DNA of 64,000 bases, from NCBI GenBank assembly GCA_964345235.1, contig CAYFQE010000005.1:1-64000 (forward strand). Direction: 5' to 3'. The translations under genes and the position numbers were made by a program. This document shows positions 39,252 through 48,413 of the stretch, in pieces (positions within the stretch are counted from its first letter, which is position 1; each line of letters starts with the position of its first letter). The stretch comes from Scatomorpha sp964345235. GTDB taxonomy: Bacteria; Bacillota; Clostridia; Oscillospirales; Oscillospiraceae. The notes beneath the pieces were generated by a model, which saw only the letters and a program-made list of their open reading frames with translations, did not search any database and was not told the origin of the DNA.

Positions 39252-39452
39252 TTATTTTAGACCGTATTTCCTATTGAACTTGTCCACGCGGCCGCTTGTA
39301 TCGACCAACTTCTGCTTACCTGTGTAGAACGGATGGCAGTTGGAGCAAATTTCAACGCTGATATCTTTCCTTGTGGAGCCTGTTTCTATAACATTGCCGC
39401 AGGCACATCTAATAGATGTTTGATAGTATTTAGGATGAATGTTCTCTTTCAT
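39252..39452 (-). CDS. rpmE: 50S ribosomal protein L31 (zinc-binding form)
   Basis: The 66-residue protein has the C+ L31 zinc site (C16, C18, C36, C39) and the conserved HPFYTGKQKLVDTSGRVDKF segment (about residues 40-59). It is part of the 50S subunit at the subunit interface. AAGGTG precedes the ATG. The promoter lies about 70 bases upstream. The leader carries a small hairpin (GTATGCC/GGCAT, about 39485-39499). Confidence 0.97.
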   Translation of the reverse strand: MKENIHPKYYQTSIRCACGNVIETGSTRKDISVEICSNCHPFYTGKQKLVDTSGRVDKFNRKYGLK

Positions 39453-39519
39453 TTTTAATCACCTTCTGAATAGTGCTGTTTTGAGTATGCCTCCGGCATG
39501 GATACAAAACGCGAAGTGT

Positions 39520-39548
39520 AGTGTAACATAGGCTCAAAAATATTGCAA
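39520..39548 (-). promoter_or_regulatory. Promoter of rpmE
   Basis: On the minus strand TTGCAA (39548-39543) and TACACT (39525-39520) are separated by 17 bases. Confidence 0.7.
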
Positions 39549-39647
39549 GGGCCGGGTTAAAAAAAGTTATAGATGAGGAGATTAAATTACTTTAACATTT
39601 TTACATAAATGAGCGCTCAAAGATCGTTCTTTTTAATTTTCGGTCAA

Positions 39648-40669
39648 TTAATTTATTAATTCTGTTGACTGAACCAATTTATCAAAATCGCTTTGATACA
39701 GCTTATCCTGAATAACTCTATACTTTTCAAATTCACTTTCAGCAAAACTTTTTGCAATCTCTGCAGAAACTCTCCCCTTGTCTTTCAAAATATCTTCTTC
39801 GTTAAATTCTAAAAAAACATCCAAGCGTTTTGCCCAGTCTTCCATAGTCATTGGTATTTTTCGTTTAGCTTGCCTTTCGGCATAATCCAAATACATTGTG
39901 ACAAACTGATGTAAATCTTCCATTTCAGTTTTTGAAAGATAGTTTTTTGCAATACTGACATCGGATTTTACAATTTTTCCACTCGGTGCATTCTTCCAAG
40001 TAGCAAGTCCCATATATTCTTTTTGGTGGTCGGCCCGTTCTACAATTAACTCGGCAGCCGTATGATGATGTATTGCATAATGAAGCTTATTTTGAACAGC
40101 AGCAAAAAATTCTTGCGATGTTTTTGCTGTAGGTGAATAGTCAATTGCAGTAGAATAAATATCCGTGATTTTTTGATAGAATTTTCTTTCACTTGCTCTG
40201 ATTTCTCTGATTTCATCAAGCAAATGCTCGAAGTATGCTTCATCAAACACTTGACCGTTTTCTAAACGCTGTTTATCTAAAACATAGCCTTGTATCGTAA
40301 AAGTTCTTAGTACACTCGTTGCCCATTGGCGAAATTGAGTGGCTCTTATTGAATTAATGCGATATCCGACAGAGATAATTGCATCTAAGTTATAGAATTT
40401 CATTTTGTATGTTTTGCCGTCAGAAGCAGTTGCCGAGGATTCCTCGGTAACTGAATCCTCCTGTAATTCTTTAGATGCAAATATGTTTTTCAAATGCAGG
40501 CTTATATTATCAGTGGAACAATCAAACAGCTCGGCCATAGCTTTTTGAGTAAGCCATATATTCTCGTCATATACCCTGACTTCTATTCCGTCTTCACCTG
40601 CTTGCTTGGTAAACACGATGAAATCGGTAGTGCTGTTTCTTATTTGGATGTTTTTTTATCTTTGCTCAT
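39648..40669 (-). pseudogene. RhuM-family gene with a 5' frameshift
   Basis: From a GTG at 40616 an open frame encodes 322 residues of a RhuM (virulence protein) family protein: an N-terminal KilA-N/DNA-binding-like region (WLTQKAMAELFDCS), the AIISVGYRINSIRATQFRQWA motif (about residues 74-95), and the C-terminal domain. Upstream an ATG at 40669 with an AGGGAAGGAT ribosome binding site opens a second frame of nine codons ending in TAA (40642-40640). One extra A in the AAA at 40643-40645 would join the two frames into the N-terminus I expect for this family. The gene is therefore probably inactivated, or translated weakly from GTG. It is AT-rich and flanked by gene-free AT-rich DNA (39550-39647, 40670-40816), which suggests transfer. 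Confidence 0.75.
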
Positions 40670-40816
40670 TTGCTTATCCTTCCCTCTGATTTTCAACAGG
40701 ACTCTATTGGAAATTTATAAATTTACAAAGCTATGAACCTATACGATTGGGCGACATTTTATTATTTGATACAATTATAATACCAAATGCATTATCAATA
40801 TGCTTCTCTTGCTTTG

Positions 40817-43800
40817 TTATAATTTCACAAGTTCTTCGGCTTCGAGGAAGTAGATGAGCTTTTCTTTAACTTTTTCCTCAAAAAGCTCCTCTGCGGCGAG
40901 GCCGTAGATATAGAGCTGGGGCTCGTAGTTTTTAGCTCTCTGCTTGAGTTTATCGCCCCTTACCCTGTCGGTTTTGTAGTCTAAAACGCTTATGCCGTCG
41001 GCTTCTTTTAAAATAAGGTCGAAGCGGCCTTGAACAAGAATTTTGTCGGAGCTTTCGATATCTTTATAAAGCTTATCGGCGTCTAAAAGCACTCTGAACG
41101 GCTGCTCTCGCAAAACCACATCGGCGTTTTTTATTCTCTCGCCCAGAGGCGATGCGAAAAAATTAAGAATTTTCTCAAAGTCTATGAGCCCAAGAGCCGT
41201 GGGCTCGAGCAGATTTTGCGCTACAAGCCTTTCGGCCTCTTGCTTTAAATCTTCAATAGAATCGGTTTTATTAAAATCTAAAAGACCCAAAAAGTTGTGC
41301 GTGACTATGCCTCGCTCGAGCGCCGTATTTTTATCTTGCAGCTCCCCTGAAAAATCGTCTTCGGAAAAATCGAAGACCATCTCGAAGCTGTCGGCATCTT
41401 CTTCCCCACGCATTTCTCTTGCATAGTCGCTTACCGAGAGCTTTGCGGGAAGAGAGCGAGAACTTTGATAAGGATATACAAAGTCGAAGCGTTCTTTGAG
41501 AGCCTCGGGGCTTATTATTCCCTGTGTTTCGGGAACGCTCTGCTCGGTCTCATTGCTTTCTTCATAGTCTTCCGCCGAAGTTTTGGGAGGGCTCATATCG
41601 TCGGAATAAACTCTGAAGTCTGCAATTCCCTTGCAGTCTTTTTCTTCGAGAAGGAAGCCGAGCCAATCGGCATAGGAGTTTTTCTGCAGAAGCTCCGAGT
41701 TTTGAACCGGATTTTCTTTTGAGCCGAAGTTTTTTAGGGCCTTATAGGAAGAGCTTCCCGGCTCGGAGATTTTGTTGCCCGCAAAACTGAGATAGAGTCT
41801 TTCGGAAGCTCGGGTGAGAGCCACATATAAAACCCTCATATATTCGCTCCGCGCTTCCCTGTCTTTACGCATTTCTATGGCTTTTTTGGCAAAGTCGGGA
41901 TACTTTATACCTCGCACCGCATCCACAACATCTGCGCCAAGGCCGAGTTCGGGGTGTATGAGTACCGAGTTGTTGTCGCCCTTGTTAAATCCTCTGGCAA
42001 GGTCGGAGACGAACACCACGGGGTACTCAAGTCCTTTGGACTTGTGCACGCTCATGAGCTTTACGCAGTCGGAGTCTTCACGCCCTGCGCTCGCCGGCGG
42101 CTCGGCTTTTTCTTTAAGCTCGTCCAGTTTTTTTATGAAGCTTCGAAGTCCCTTAAAGCCGGTTTTCTCGAAATCTTCCGCCATAGAGATAAGCTGAATA
42201 AGGTTGCCGTATGCGCTCTCTCCTCCTCTAAGCCTTGAAACAGTGAGATAGTCCATAGCGTTCATAATATAGTCGAGCAGTTCATACACCGTGCTGTCGC
42301 GGGCAAAATCTCGCAGAAAACTCAGCTTTTCGGTGAAATCTCTGATTTTTTCGTCGTTCTCCGCCTTTTCTTTTATTAAGTCGAAGAGCGAAGCTCTTCT
42401 TTTTTCGGCCTTGAGCGCGGCTATCTCGTCCATATTAAAGCCGAAGAGAGGTGAGAGCATGGCAGATAGCAGAGCTATTTCATCCAGCGGATTGTCGATT
42501 ATTCTGAGCACCGAACAAATTTGTTTTATCTCGACACTTTCGAAGAAGCTCTCGGCCGTATCGGAACCCGAATAGGGTATGCCGAGTTTTTGGAGCTCGG
42601 CTTTATAATAGTTTACCGAATTTTTGAAGCTGCGAAGGAGTATGCAAATATCCCCGTAGCGTATGGGGCGTTTTTTCTCGCCCTCACCGATATATTCGCC
42701 GTGTACCATCCCGAAGATTTTGCGCGCGACGATAGATGCCTCTATTGCATATTTGTCTTTGGTTTTCCCCTCTTCTTTTGCTATTTCAATAGCCATTATC
42801 TCGGGAAAATGCCCTTCCTCCTCGCAATTTCTGCCGGGTTTTAAGCTCATCTGCTCGTCGTAGTCTATGCCGCCCAAGTATTCGCGCATGAGGTTTTTGA
42901 ACACGAAGTTTGCGAAATTAAGTATCTCGGGTCTCGACCTGAAGTTCTCGTTCAGGAGTATTTTAGCGCCCTCTTTGCTATTGAGGTCACTCAGCTCTGC
43001 GTAGCTCTCGAAGCGCCTGAGAAAGAGCTCGGGCGCGGCAAGGCGGAAGCCGTAGATAGACTGCTTTATATCCCCAACGAAAAAGAGGTTTTTTTCGTCA
43101 CGGCTGAGCGCCTTGATTATCTCTTCCTGTACGGGGTTTACATCCTGATACTCATCGACGAGTATCTCTTTAAATTCTTCGGACACCCTTTTAGAGAGCG
43201 GTGTTTTTAAGCCTCTATCGTCCAGCAAAAGCTCCAAGCTAAACTGCTCCAAGTCGTTGTAGGTTATGGCGCCTCTGCGAAGCTTTTCGGCCCTGTATCT
43301 CTCGTGCAGTTCTGAAAGTATATCCAAAAGGCTTATCAGCACCTCGGAGGTTTTTCGCCTGTCGCCGAGCATTTTTTCGGATTTTTCGTTGAGATTCTTT
43401 TTCAGGTTCTTCACTGCATCTTTACAGCTGTTGCGCCTTTTGTTTACATAGTCTTTAAGCTCGGGATCCTCGGGATTTCTGAGCGCCTTAAAGCGTGGGA
43501 AGTTTACATTCAGATTTTCAACCACGGCATCGAAAGATGTTTCGCTTGCCGCTTTTAGGCGTTTTAAGTCTTCATAGCTCTGCCTGAGACTCTCGCCATA
43601 GGCATCATCTATGTCGCCCCCCTCTATGAGGGAGAGAATTTCTCTGAAAACCTCACAGTAGAAAGCCGCATCCGTCTCTGCGCTTTTCATGAGCTCGCGG
43701 CCCCACGGAGTCTCGGCGGCATCGTGATGCTCTGTTTTAAGCTCCTCTTTTTGCCCTTCTATCCAAACTTTGATCTTGGGCTGTGAAAGCAGAGCGTTGT

Positions 43801-44341
43801 AGCTTTCTTGTATTGCGCTGACAAGTCCCCTGTCGTCCTTGCCGGCGCCCACGCTCTCGACCAGAGAGAGGAAGGCCTCGCTCCCCTCTGCATACTTTTC
43901 TTCTAAAAGCGTGTTGAGGCAGCCTTCCATCATGGCTTTCGCTTCTGTGTCGTCGGCTATGCGAAACGCCGGACTTATGCCGAGTTCATGGGCATTTTGC
44001 CTGATGAGCCGTGAGCAGAAGGAGTGGATTGTGCCAATCTGCGCCTTGCCCGAAAGCGCAAGCGAGCGCCTTATCGCCTTTTTTGTGTTTTCGTCTTTGC
44101 TTTCGGCAAGACTCTCTTTTAGAGCCTCGAAAATCTTGTAGCGGAGGTTGGATGCCGCCGCTTTTGTATAGGTTATTATGAGAAAATCCCTAAGCTCGGC
44201 ATCATTCGAGACTATATGATCGACAACTCTTTGAACAAGTACAAAGGTCTTGCCCGAGCCTGCGCCTGCCGAGACGAGTCTTGCGCCGTTTCTTGTTTTT
44301 ATAGCGTTTTCTTGGCTCTTGGTGAGTTTTATTTCACTCAT
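40817..44341 (-). CDS. addA: ATP-dependent helicase/nuclease subunit AddA
   Basis: The product is 1174 residues from the ATG at 44341, which has AAGGAG nine bases upstream (an ATG two codons earlier is closer). It is a UvrD-like SF1 helicase: Walker A SAGAGSGKT (residues 24-32), DEYQDVNPVQ, FVGDIKQSIYGFR, and VHKSKGLEYPVVFV, then a C-terminal RecB-type nuclease with VLDYKTDRV. With AddB it processes double-strand breaks at Chi for RecA loading. It overlaps addB. Confidence 0.96.
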   Translation of the reverse strand: MSEIKLTKSQENAIKTRNGARLVSAGAGSGKTFVLVQRVVDHIVSNDAELRDFLIITYTKAAASNLRYKIFEALKESLAESKDENTKKAIRRSLALSGKAQIGTIHSFCSRLIRQNAHELGISPAFRIADDTEAKAMMEGCLNTLLEEKYAEGSEAFLSLVESVGAGKDDRGLVSAIQESYNALLSQPKIKVWIEGQKEELKTEHHDAAETPWGRELMKSAETDAAFYCEVFREILSLIEGGDIDDAYGESLRQSYEDLKRLKAASETSFDAVVENLNVNFPRFKALRNPEDPELKDYVNKRRNSCKDAVKNLKKNLNEKSEKMLGDRRKTSEVLISLLDILSELHERYRAEKLRRGAITYNDLEQFSLELLLDDRGLKTPLSKRVSEEFKEILVDEYQDVNPVQEEIIKALSRDEKNLFFVGDIKQSIYGFRLAAPELFLRRFESYAELSDLNSKEGAKILLNENFRSRPEILNFANFVFKNLMREYLGGIDYDEQMSLKPGRNCEEEGHFPEIMAIEIAKEEGKTKDKYAIEASIVARKIFGMVHGEYIGEGEKKRPIRYGDICILLRSFKNSVNYYKAELQKLGIPYSGSDTAESFFESVEIKQICSVLRIIDNPLDEIALLSAMLSPLFGFNMDEIAALKAEKRRASLFDLIKEKAENDEKIRDFTEKLSFLRDFARDSTVYELLDYIMNAMDYLTVSRLRGGESAYGNLIQLISMAEDFEKTGFKGLRSFIKKLDELKEKAEPPASAGREDSDCVKLMSVHKSKGLEYPVVFVSDLARGFNKGDNNSVLIHPELGLGADVVDAVRGIKYPDFAKKAIEMRKDREARSEYMRVLYVALTRASERLYLSFAGNKISEPGSSSYKALKNFGSKENPVQNSELLQKNSYADWLGFLLEEKDCKGIADFRVYSDDMSPPKTSAEDYEESNETEQSVPETQGIISPEALKERFDFVYPYQSSRSLPAKLSVSDYAREMRGEEDADSFEMVFDFSEDDFSGELQDKNTALERGIVTHNFLGLLDFNKTDSIEDLKQEAERLVAQNLLEPTALGLIDFEKILNFFASPLGERIKNADVVLREQPFRVLLDADKLYKDIESSDKILVQGRFDLILKEADGISVLDYKTDRVRGDKLKQRAKNYEPQLYIYGLAAEELFEEKVKEKLIYFLEAEELVKL

Positions 44342-47300
44342 TCTCATCTTCTCCTTTCGACTTTTCGGCCTTGAGGAGACTGAGCTTTTCTTTTAGGCTC
44401 TCGCCTCCGACAGCGGAAAAGCGCCTGTATGAGCCGTTTTCGCCGTCTTTGAAACTGCATGCCTCTTTGAAGTCGCAATATTTGCAGGCGTTTATATCAT
44501 TACTTCTAAAATACGGTTCGGGCCCTATCTCGCCTCTCAGCAGTGTTTCGGCAAACTTTTTGAGAAGCTCGATTATATATTCCGAAAGTCCTTCAAATTC
44601 GGCAGAGCTTGCAAGAGATTTTTTGTCTGATTTGTTGCTTCCGTCTGTATTGGATATGGGGAGGAAAACAAGCGTTTCCGTGTTTTCCATGGCCTTGAGC
44701 ACGCTCTCATCGTTTAAAAGAAGTCCGCTTCTTTGAAGAGTCTTGTTCTTTTGCGCTTCGAGCTCTTTGTCTTCTAAATCTGATTTTGCCGATATTATCA
44801 CATCTCTTGCGGGAAGATAGAGAACGCCCGCAGGCTCGACCTCTCTGCCGAAGAAATCATCTCCGCCCTTGGAGAGCACAAAGAGATAAATGAGCATTTG
44901 CAGATAGCGGCCGTATAAAACCTCTTCGAGAGAGAATTTTATATTGCCTGTTTTATAGTCATAAACTCTGAGATAGAGCTTTTCGTTGTGCAGCCAGCCG
45001 TCTATCCTGTCGGCCTTGCCCGAGAGAAAGAGCTTTGCACCCTCGGAGAGGTCTATTGGCATTTTGCGCGCCAGCTCTCCAATGTCGAACTCGAAGCCTA
45101 TGGGCTCGAACTCGGACACCCTAAGCTCGGAGATTATATCTGTTGTTATGCGCTTGGACTGCTCCTTGGCGCGGGCGAAAATATAGGAAAACCTATGGCT
45201 CAATTCGAGTTGCTCTTCGAGCTTGCTCTCGCCGTAGGTATCGGCGTGTTTGCCCGCAATTTTGGCTATCTCATCGTCGGGGCAGGTTTTGAGCGAGCCT
45301 TTTTGCTTCAGCTCTTGAACCGTGTTTTCGACAACATTGTGTATAAAGCTGCCGTATTCAAACTTGCCGAATTCTTCTTTGCCAACGGACTTCAGTCTGA
45401 GGCTGTGGCGCAGGAAGTGCTTATATTTGCAGTCGTAGAAGGTATCGGCTTGAGAGGGCGAAAGTTTGAGCTTATCGCCATAGAGCTTTAAGACCGTTTC
45501 CCTCGAGATTTCGAGCTTGCCGGACTCGGCGGCGGATTTTAGCCTTGAGATTTCTTCGGGCTCATATTTTTCGAAATATTCCCTTGCCGCAACGGAGTTT
45601 GGCTCCTGCGTATAGAACAGCGTTTCGGAAGCAAGCGAAAGCGCAGGTTTTCTTGCGTAGAGTGATAGAGCCGAGAGCTTCGGAACGCTCGCTTTTACGC
45701 CTGTGAGCTTTTCTATTCTGCTGAAAATTTCGGAGGGTACAGGCTCTTCGCCCTCTTCGTCCCCCGCTCCGTAACTCATGATAAGACTTTCGGAGGGAAG
45801 AGTCAGCGTGCTGTAGATTCGCGCATACTCCTCAAAAAGCTCGTTCTCGCCGCCTAAAAGCTCGAAACCGAGCTCAGAGAGTCTCTCGCGTTCTCTGTCT
45901 CTTATAAGTCCCTCGTCGGCATTTTTTTGCGGCAAGCGCTCCTCGGACGCGCCGAGGACTATGAGGTGTCTCAGCTTCCTGCGGCGCATTCTGTCGAAAT
46001 CGCCCGCCATGGGACTGTCGAGGCTTACGGGCAGTATGCCGACTGGATATTCGGATAGCGCAATTAATAAAAGCTTTGAAAATGCCGCCATGTCCATCTC
46101 GGTATCTTTTAAAAGCTCTTCTATTTGTGAAAGCGCCAACATGAGCTGAGACCAAAGGCGCTTAAATTCTGCCGCATCGCTCAGATGTCCGCGCTCTTTA
46201 AACTCTGCAGCTCTTTCGCTCAGTCTTTCACCCAGAGATATGCTTCTAAAGAAGTCCCGAAGCGCAGAGCAGTGTTCTCCCGCCGTTTTGGATTTTTGGG
46301 AGGAGTTGGAAAGTTTTCGAAGCGGAGCGACTGCCCTGTCTCTTATGCTGTTCAGCTCTTCGAGCTTTTTATTGCTCTCGTCGCTCTCCTCGCCGCCGAA
46401 ACCATCGGGGTGCATTTTCCATGGGGATTTTCTCAAAAGACTTCTTCCGCCGAGTTCCCACATTATGCAGTAGGTTTGAAGCTTATCAATCTCAAAATTG
46501 TTTAAACCCGAATAACCCAAGCGAAGATAGCGGAAAAACTCTTCGAAGCCAAAGCCCGAGAGTATTGTTTCGTAGGTAAGCTCAAGAAGTCTGAAGAGAG
46601 GCATTTCTTCCATTCCGGCTTTTCGCGCAGAAAAGAGCGGGAGCCCGTATTTTTTGAACTCGGTCTCGAGCATCGGCCTGTAGCTCTCGAAGCCTCTGAC
46701 CGCTATCGCTATATCCCTGTATCTCTCGCCCTCGCTTACAAGCCTTTTAACCTCGGCCGCCGCCAGCGCGCACTCTGTGAGCTTGCTGTCGGCAGAATAT
46801 AGCTTTATTTTTTCACTGAGCGCGGAAAACTCGCCCTCGCTTTTTACAGGCTCTAAACCCATGGCTTTTTCGATAAGCTCCGAGAGTTCTTTTTTGCCCT
46901 CGTCCTCGTCGAAGCTTTTAATTTCATATTTTATATTGTTTTCGTCGGCGTAGGCTTTAAGCCTGCGCAAGAGACGGGATGCCAGAGCGTGCGCCTCGGA
47001 AGCGCTGTTTTCGTCTTCTGTTCCAAGTGAAACTGTGAGCTTTTCGGATTTTTTCATGAGCTCGAAGATTATCTTGAGCTGAGCGCCCGAAAAGTGCAGA
47101 AAGCCGTCGATATATACATTCTTAAAGCTTTTTTCGGGAAGATCGGAAATTCTCGAGGCTATGTATTCCTGAGTATCGAGCGGGTCTGTTTTGCCGCCTC
47201 TTCTCAGGATTTCGTTATATTTTTCGGATATGAGTCTGATGTCTTTGAGCTTTGTTTTGAGCTCTGTTTCGCTCTCGGAGTTTAAATCGGAATCGATTTT

Positions 47301-47711
47301 GTTAAGGTCCTCGAGCCCTATTCCCGCGTTTTTAAATTCTCCCAAAGTGTCGAGAATCGAGGAGAGTATCTGCGGCGTTGAAAGAGCTCCGCTATAGAGC
47401 TTTAAGTCGCTTCCGAGCTCTCCGACTGCGCAGGCAAGACTTATGAGTCTTCCCGCTCTATCGACATAGTTTTCAAATTCTCCCACACGCTCGGTGAGCT
47501 TGTCTTTAAGTGAAGAAAAGCCTATTACCTCGGCATAGAGACTGGCAGTGTTGCCGCAAGAGAGCAAAAGTTCGCGCTCGGCCTCGAAGCTGAACTGATC
47601 TGGCACTATGATTATATTGCCCCCTCGCTTCAGCCTGACCTCTTTGCCAACTTCGCTCATTATTGCGCTTGTCTTTCCGCTGCCGGCTCTGCCTATAAAT
47701 ATTCTGAGCAA
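44334..47711 (-). CDS. addB: ATP-dependent helicase/nuclease subunit AddB
   Basis: I prefer the TTG at 47711 (AAGGGGG nine bases upstream), giving Met-Leu-Arg-Ile-Phe-Ile-Gly at the N-terminus and placing the P-loop GRAGSGKT near residue 7; an ATG seven codons upstream is possible. The 1125-residue protein has an inactive helicase-like body and a C-terminal nuclease domain (VYDYKTGN), with the iron-sulfur cysteines seen as DCKYKHF upstream and CKYCDFKEAC at the end. It recognises Chi in AddAB. A TATAAT at 47749-47744 lies upstream without a good -35. Confidence 0.95.
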   Translation of the reverse strand: MLRIFIGRAGSGKTSAIMSEVGKEVRLKRGGNIIIVPDQFSFEAERELLLSCGNTASLYAEVIGFSSLKDKLTERVGEFENYVDRAGRLISLACAVGELGSDLKLYSGALSTPQILSSILDTLGEFKNAGIGLEDLNKIDSDLNSESETELKTKLKDIRLISEKYNEILRRGGKTDPLDTQEYIASRISDLPEKSFKNVYIDGFLHFSGAQLKIIFELMKKSEKLTVSLGTEDENSASEAHALASRLLRRLKAYADENNIKYEIKSFDEDEGKKELSELIEKAMGLEPVKSEGEFSALSEKIKLYSADSKLTECALAAAEVKRLVSEGERYRDIAIAVRGFESYRPMLETEFKKYGLPLFSARKAGMEEMPLFRLLELTYETILSGFGFEEFFRYLRLGYSGLNNFEIDKLQTYCIMWELGGRSLLRKSPWKMHPDGFGGEESDESNKKLEELNSIRDRAVAPLRKLSNSSQKSKTAGEHCSALRDFFRSISLGERLSERAAEFKERGHLSDAAEFKRLWSQLMLALSQIEELLKDTEMDMAAFSKLLLIALSEYPVGILPVSLDSPMAGDFDRMRRRKLRHLIVLGASEERLPQKNADEGLIRDRERERLSELGFELLGGENELFEEYARIYSTLTLPSESLIMSYGAGDEEGEEPVPSEIFSRIEKLTGVKASVPKLSALSLYARKPALSLASETLFYTQEPNSVAAREYFEKYEPEEISRLKSAAESGKLEISRETVLKLYGDKLKLSPSQADTFYDCKYKHFLRHSLRLKSVGKEEFGKFEYGSFIHNVVENTVQELKQKGSLKTCPDDEIAKIAGKHADTYGESKLEEQLELSHRFSYIFARAKEQSKRITTDIISELRVSEFEPIGFEFDIGELARKMPIDLSEGAKLFLSGKADRIDGWLHNEKLYLRVYDYKTGNIKFSLEEVLYGRYLQMLIYLFVLSKGGDDFFGREVEPAGVLYLPARDVIISAKSDLEDKELEAQKNKTLQRSGLLLNDESVLKAMENTETLVFLPISNTDGSNKSDKKSLASSAEFEGLSEYIIELLKKFAETLLRGEIGPEPYFRSNDINACKYCDFKEACSFKDGENGSYRRFSAVGGESLKEKLSLLKAEKSKGEDENE

Positions 47712-47863
47712 GCCGCAAGGCCCCCTTATCATTTGTTTTAAAAATTATATCAGTTATGTGCAAAAAATAAAAGCCGAGAAGCTCTCTCGAGCTGCGCAGT
47801 TTAGTTCCTAAACTTTTGAAGATAATCAGCCGAAAAACTATTATGAATTGAGCCGTGAAGCTA

Positions 47864-47892
47864 TTGAAAATATATCTTTTTTATTATATAAT
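47864..47892 (+). promoter_or_regulatory. Promoter of mscL
   Basis: TTGAAA (47864-47869) and TATAAT (47887-47892) with a 17 bp spacer, 37 bases before the TTG start. Confidence 0.8.
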
Positions 47893-47928
47893 CACTACGG
47901 TCTATATCATTTGAAAGGGTGCTTTATT

Positions 47929-48357
47929 TTGGAAGAAAAAAAGACATTTTTCGGCGAATTTAAAGAGTTCATATCCAAGGGCAGTGTGCTTGACCTTGCA
48001 GTCGGCGTTATTATAGGCGGAGCTTTCACAGCTATTGTGAACTCTCTCGTAAGCGATATCATCATGCCCGTTATCGGCCTTTTGCTTGCCGGTGTGGACT
48101 TCAGCGCTTTAAAAATAACGCTTAAGATGGCCGCCGAGGACGGCACGGGCGGAGTTTTTATTACCTACGGAAACTTTATTCAGGCGAGTATCAACTTCCT
48201 TTTGGTCGCCTTTGTGCTTTTTATTGTGATTAAGGGAATTAACGGCATGAGGCGCAAGGAAGAAGAGAAGGAAGAGGAAGAAGAGGCCGAAGAGCCTGCC
48301 GAGCCTTCGGAAGAGATTTTGCTTCTCCGCGAGATTAGAGACAGCTTGAAGAAGTAA
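47929..48357 (+). CDS. mscL: Large-conductance mechanosensitive channel MscL
   Basis: The start is TTG at 47929, with AAAGGG eight bases upstream; the longer frame upstream crosses the promoter. The 142-residue protein has the MscL N-terminal amphipathic helix and TM1 (KGSVLDLAVGVIIGGAFTAI, about residues 17-36), a periplasmic loop, TM2 (about 80-105), and a Glu-rich C-terminal helical bundle. It opens under high membrane tension as an osmotic safety valve. It is monocistronic, with its own promoter and terminator. Confidence 0.96.
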   Translation: MEEKKTFFGEFKEFISKGSVLDLAVGVIIGGAFTAIVNSLVSDIIMPVIGLLLAGVDFSALKITLKMAAEDGTGGVFITYGNFIQASINFLLVAFVLFIVIKGINGMRRKEEEKEEEEEAEEPAEPSEEILLLREIRDSLKK

Positions 48358-48373
48358 GTCTTGCGCTATAACG

Positions 48374-48413
48374 AAAAGAGAAACGCATTTTTCAGCGTTT
48401 CTCTTTTTGTTTT
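48374..48413. terminator. Bidirectional terminator after mscL
   Basis: A 13 bp stem AAAAGAGAAACGC (48374-48386) with its complement (48395-48407) is followed by TTTTTGTTTTTT overlapping the T run. It lies between convergent mscL and the ABC permease gene. Confidence 0.9.

Noticed and set aside
47744..47749. TATAAT upstream of addB (minus strand)
   Set aside because: No acceptable -35 is found, so it is noted in the addB entry but not listed as a promoter.
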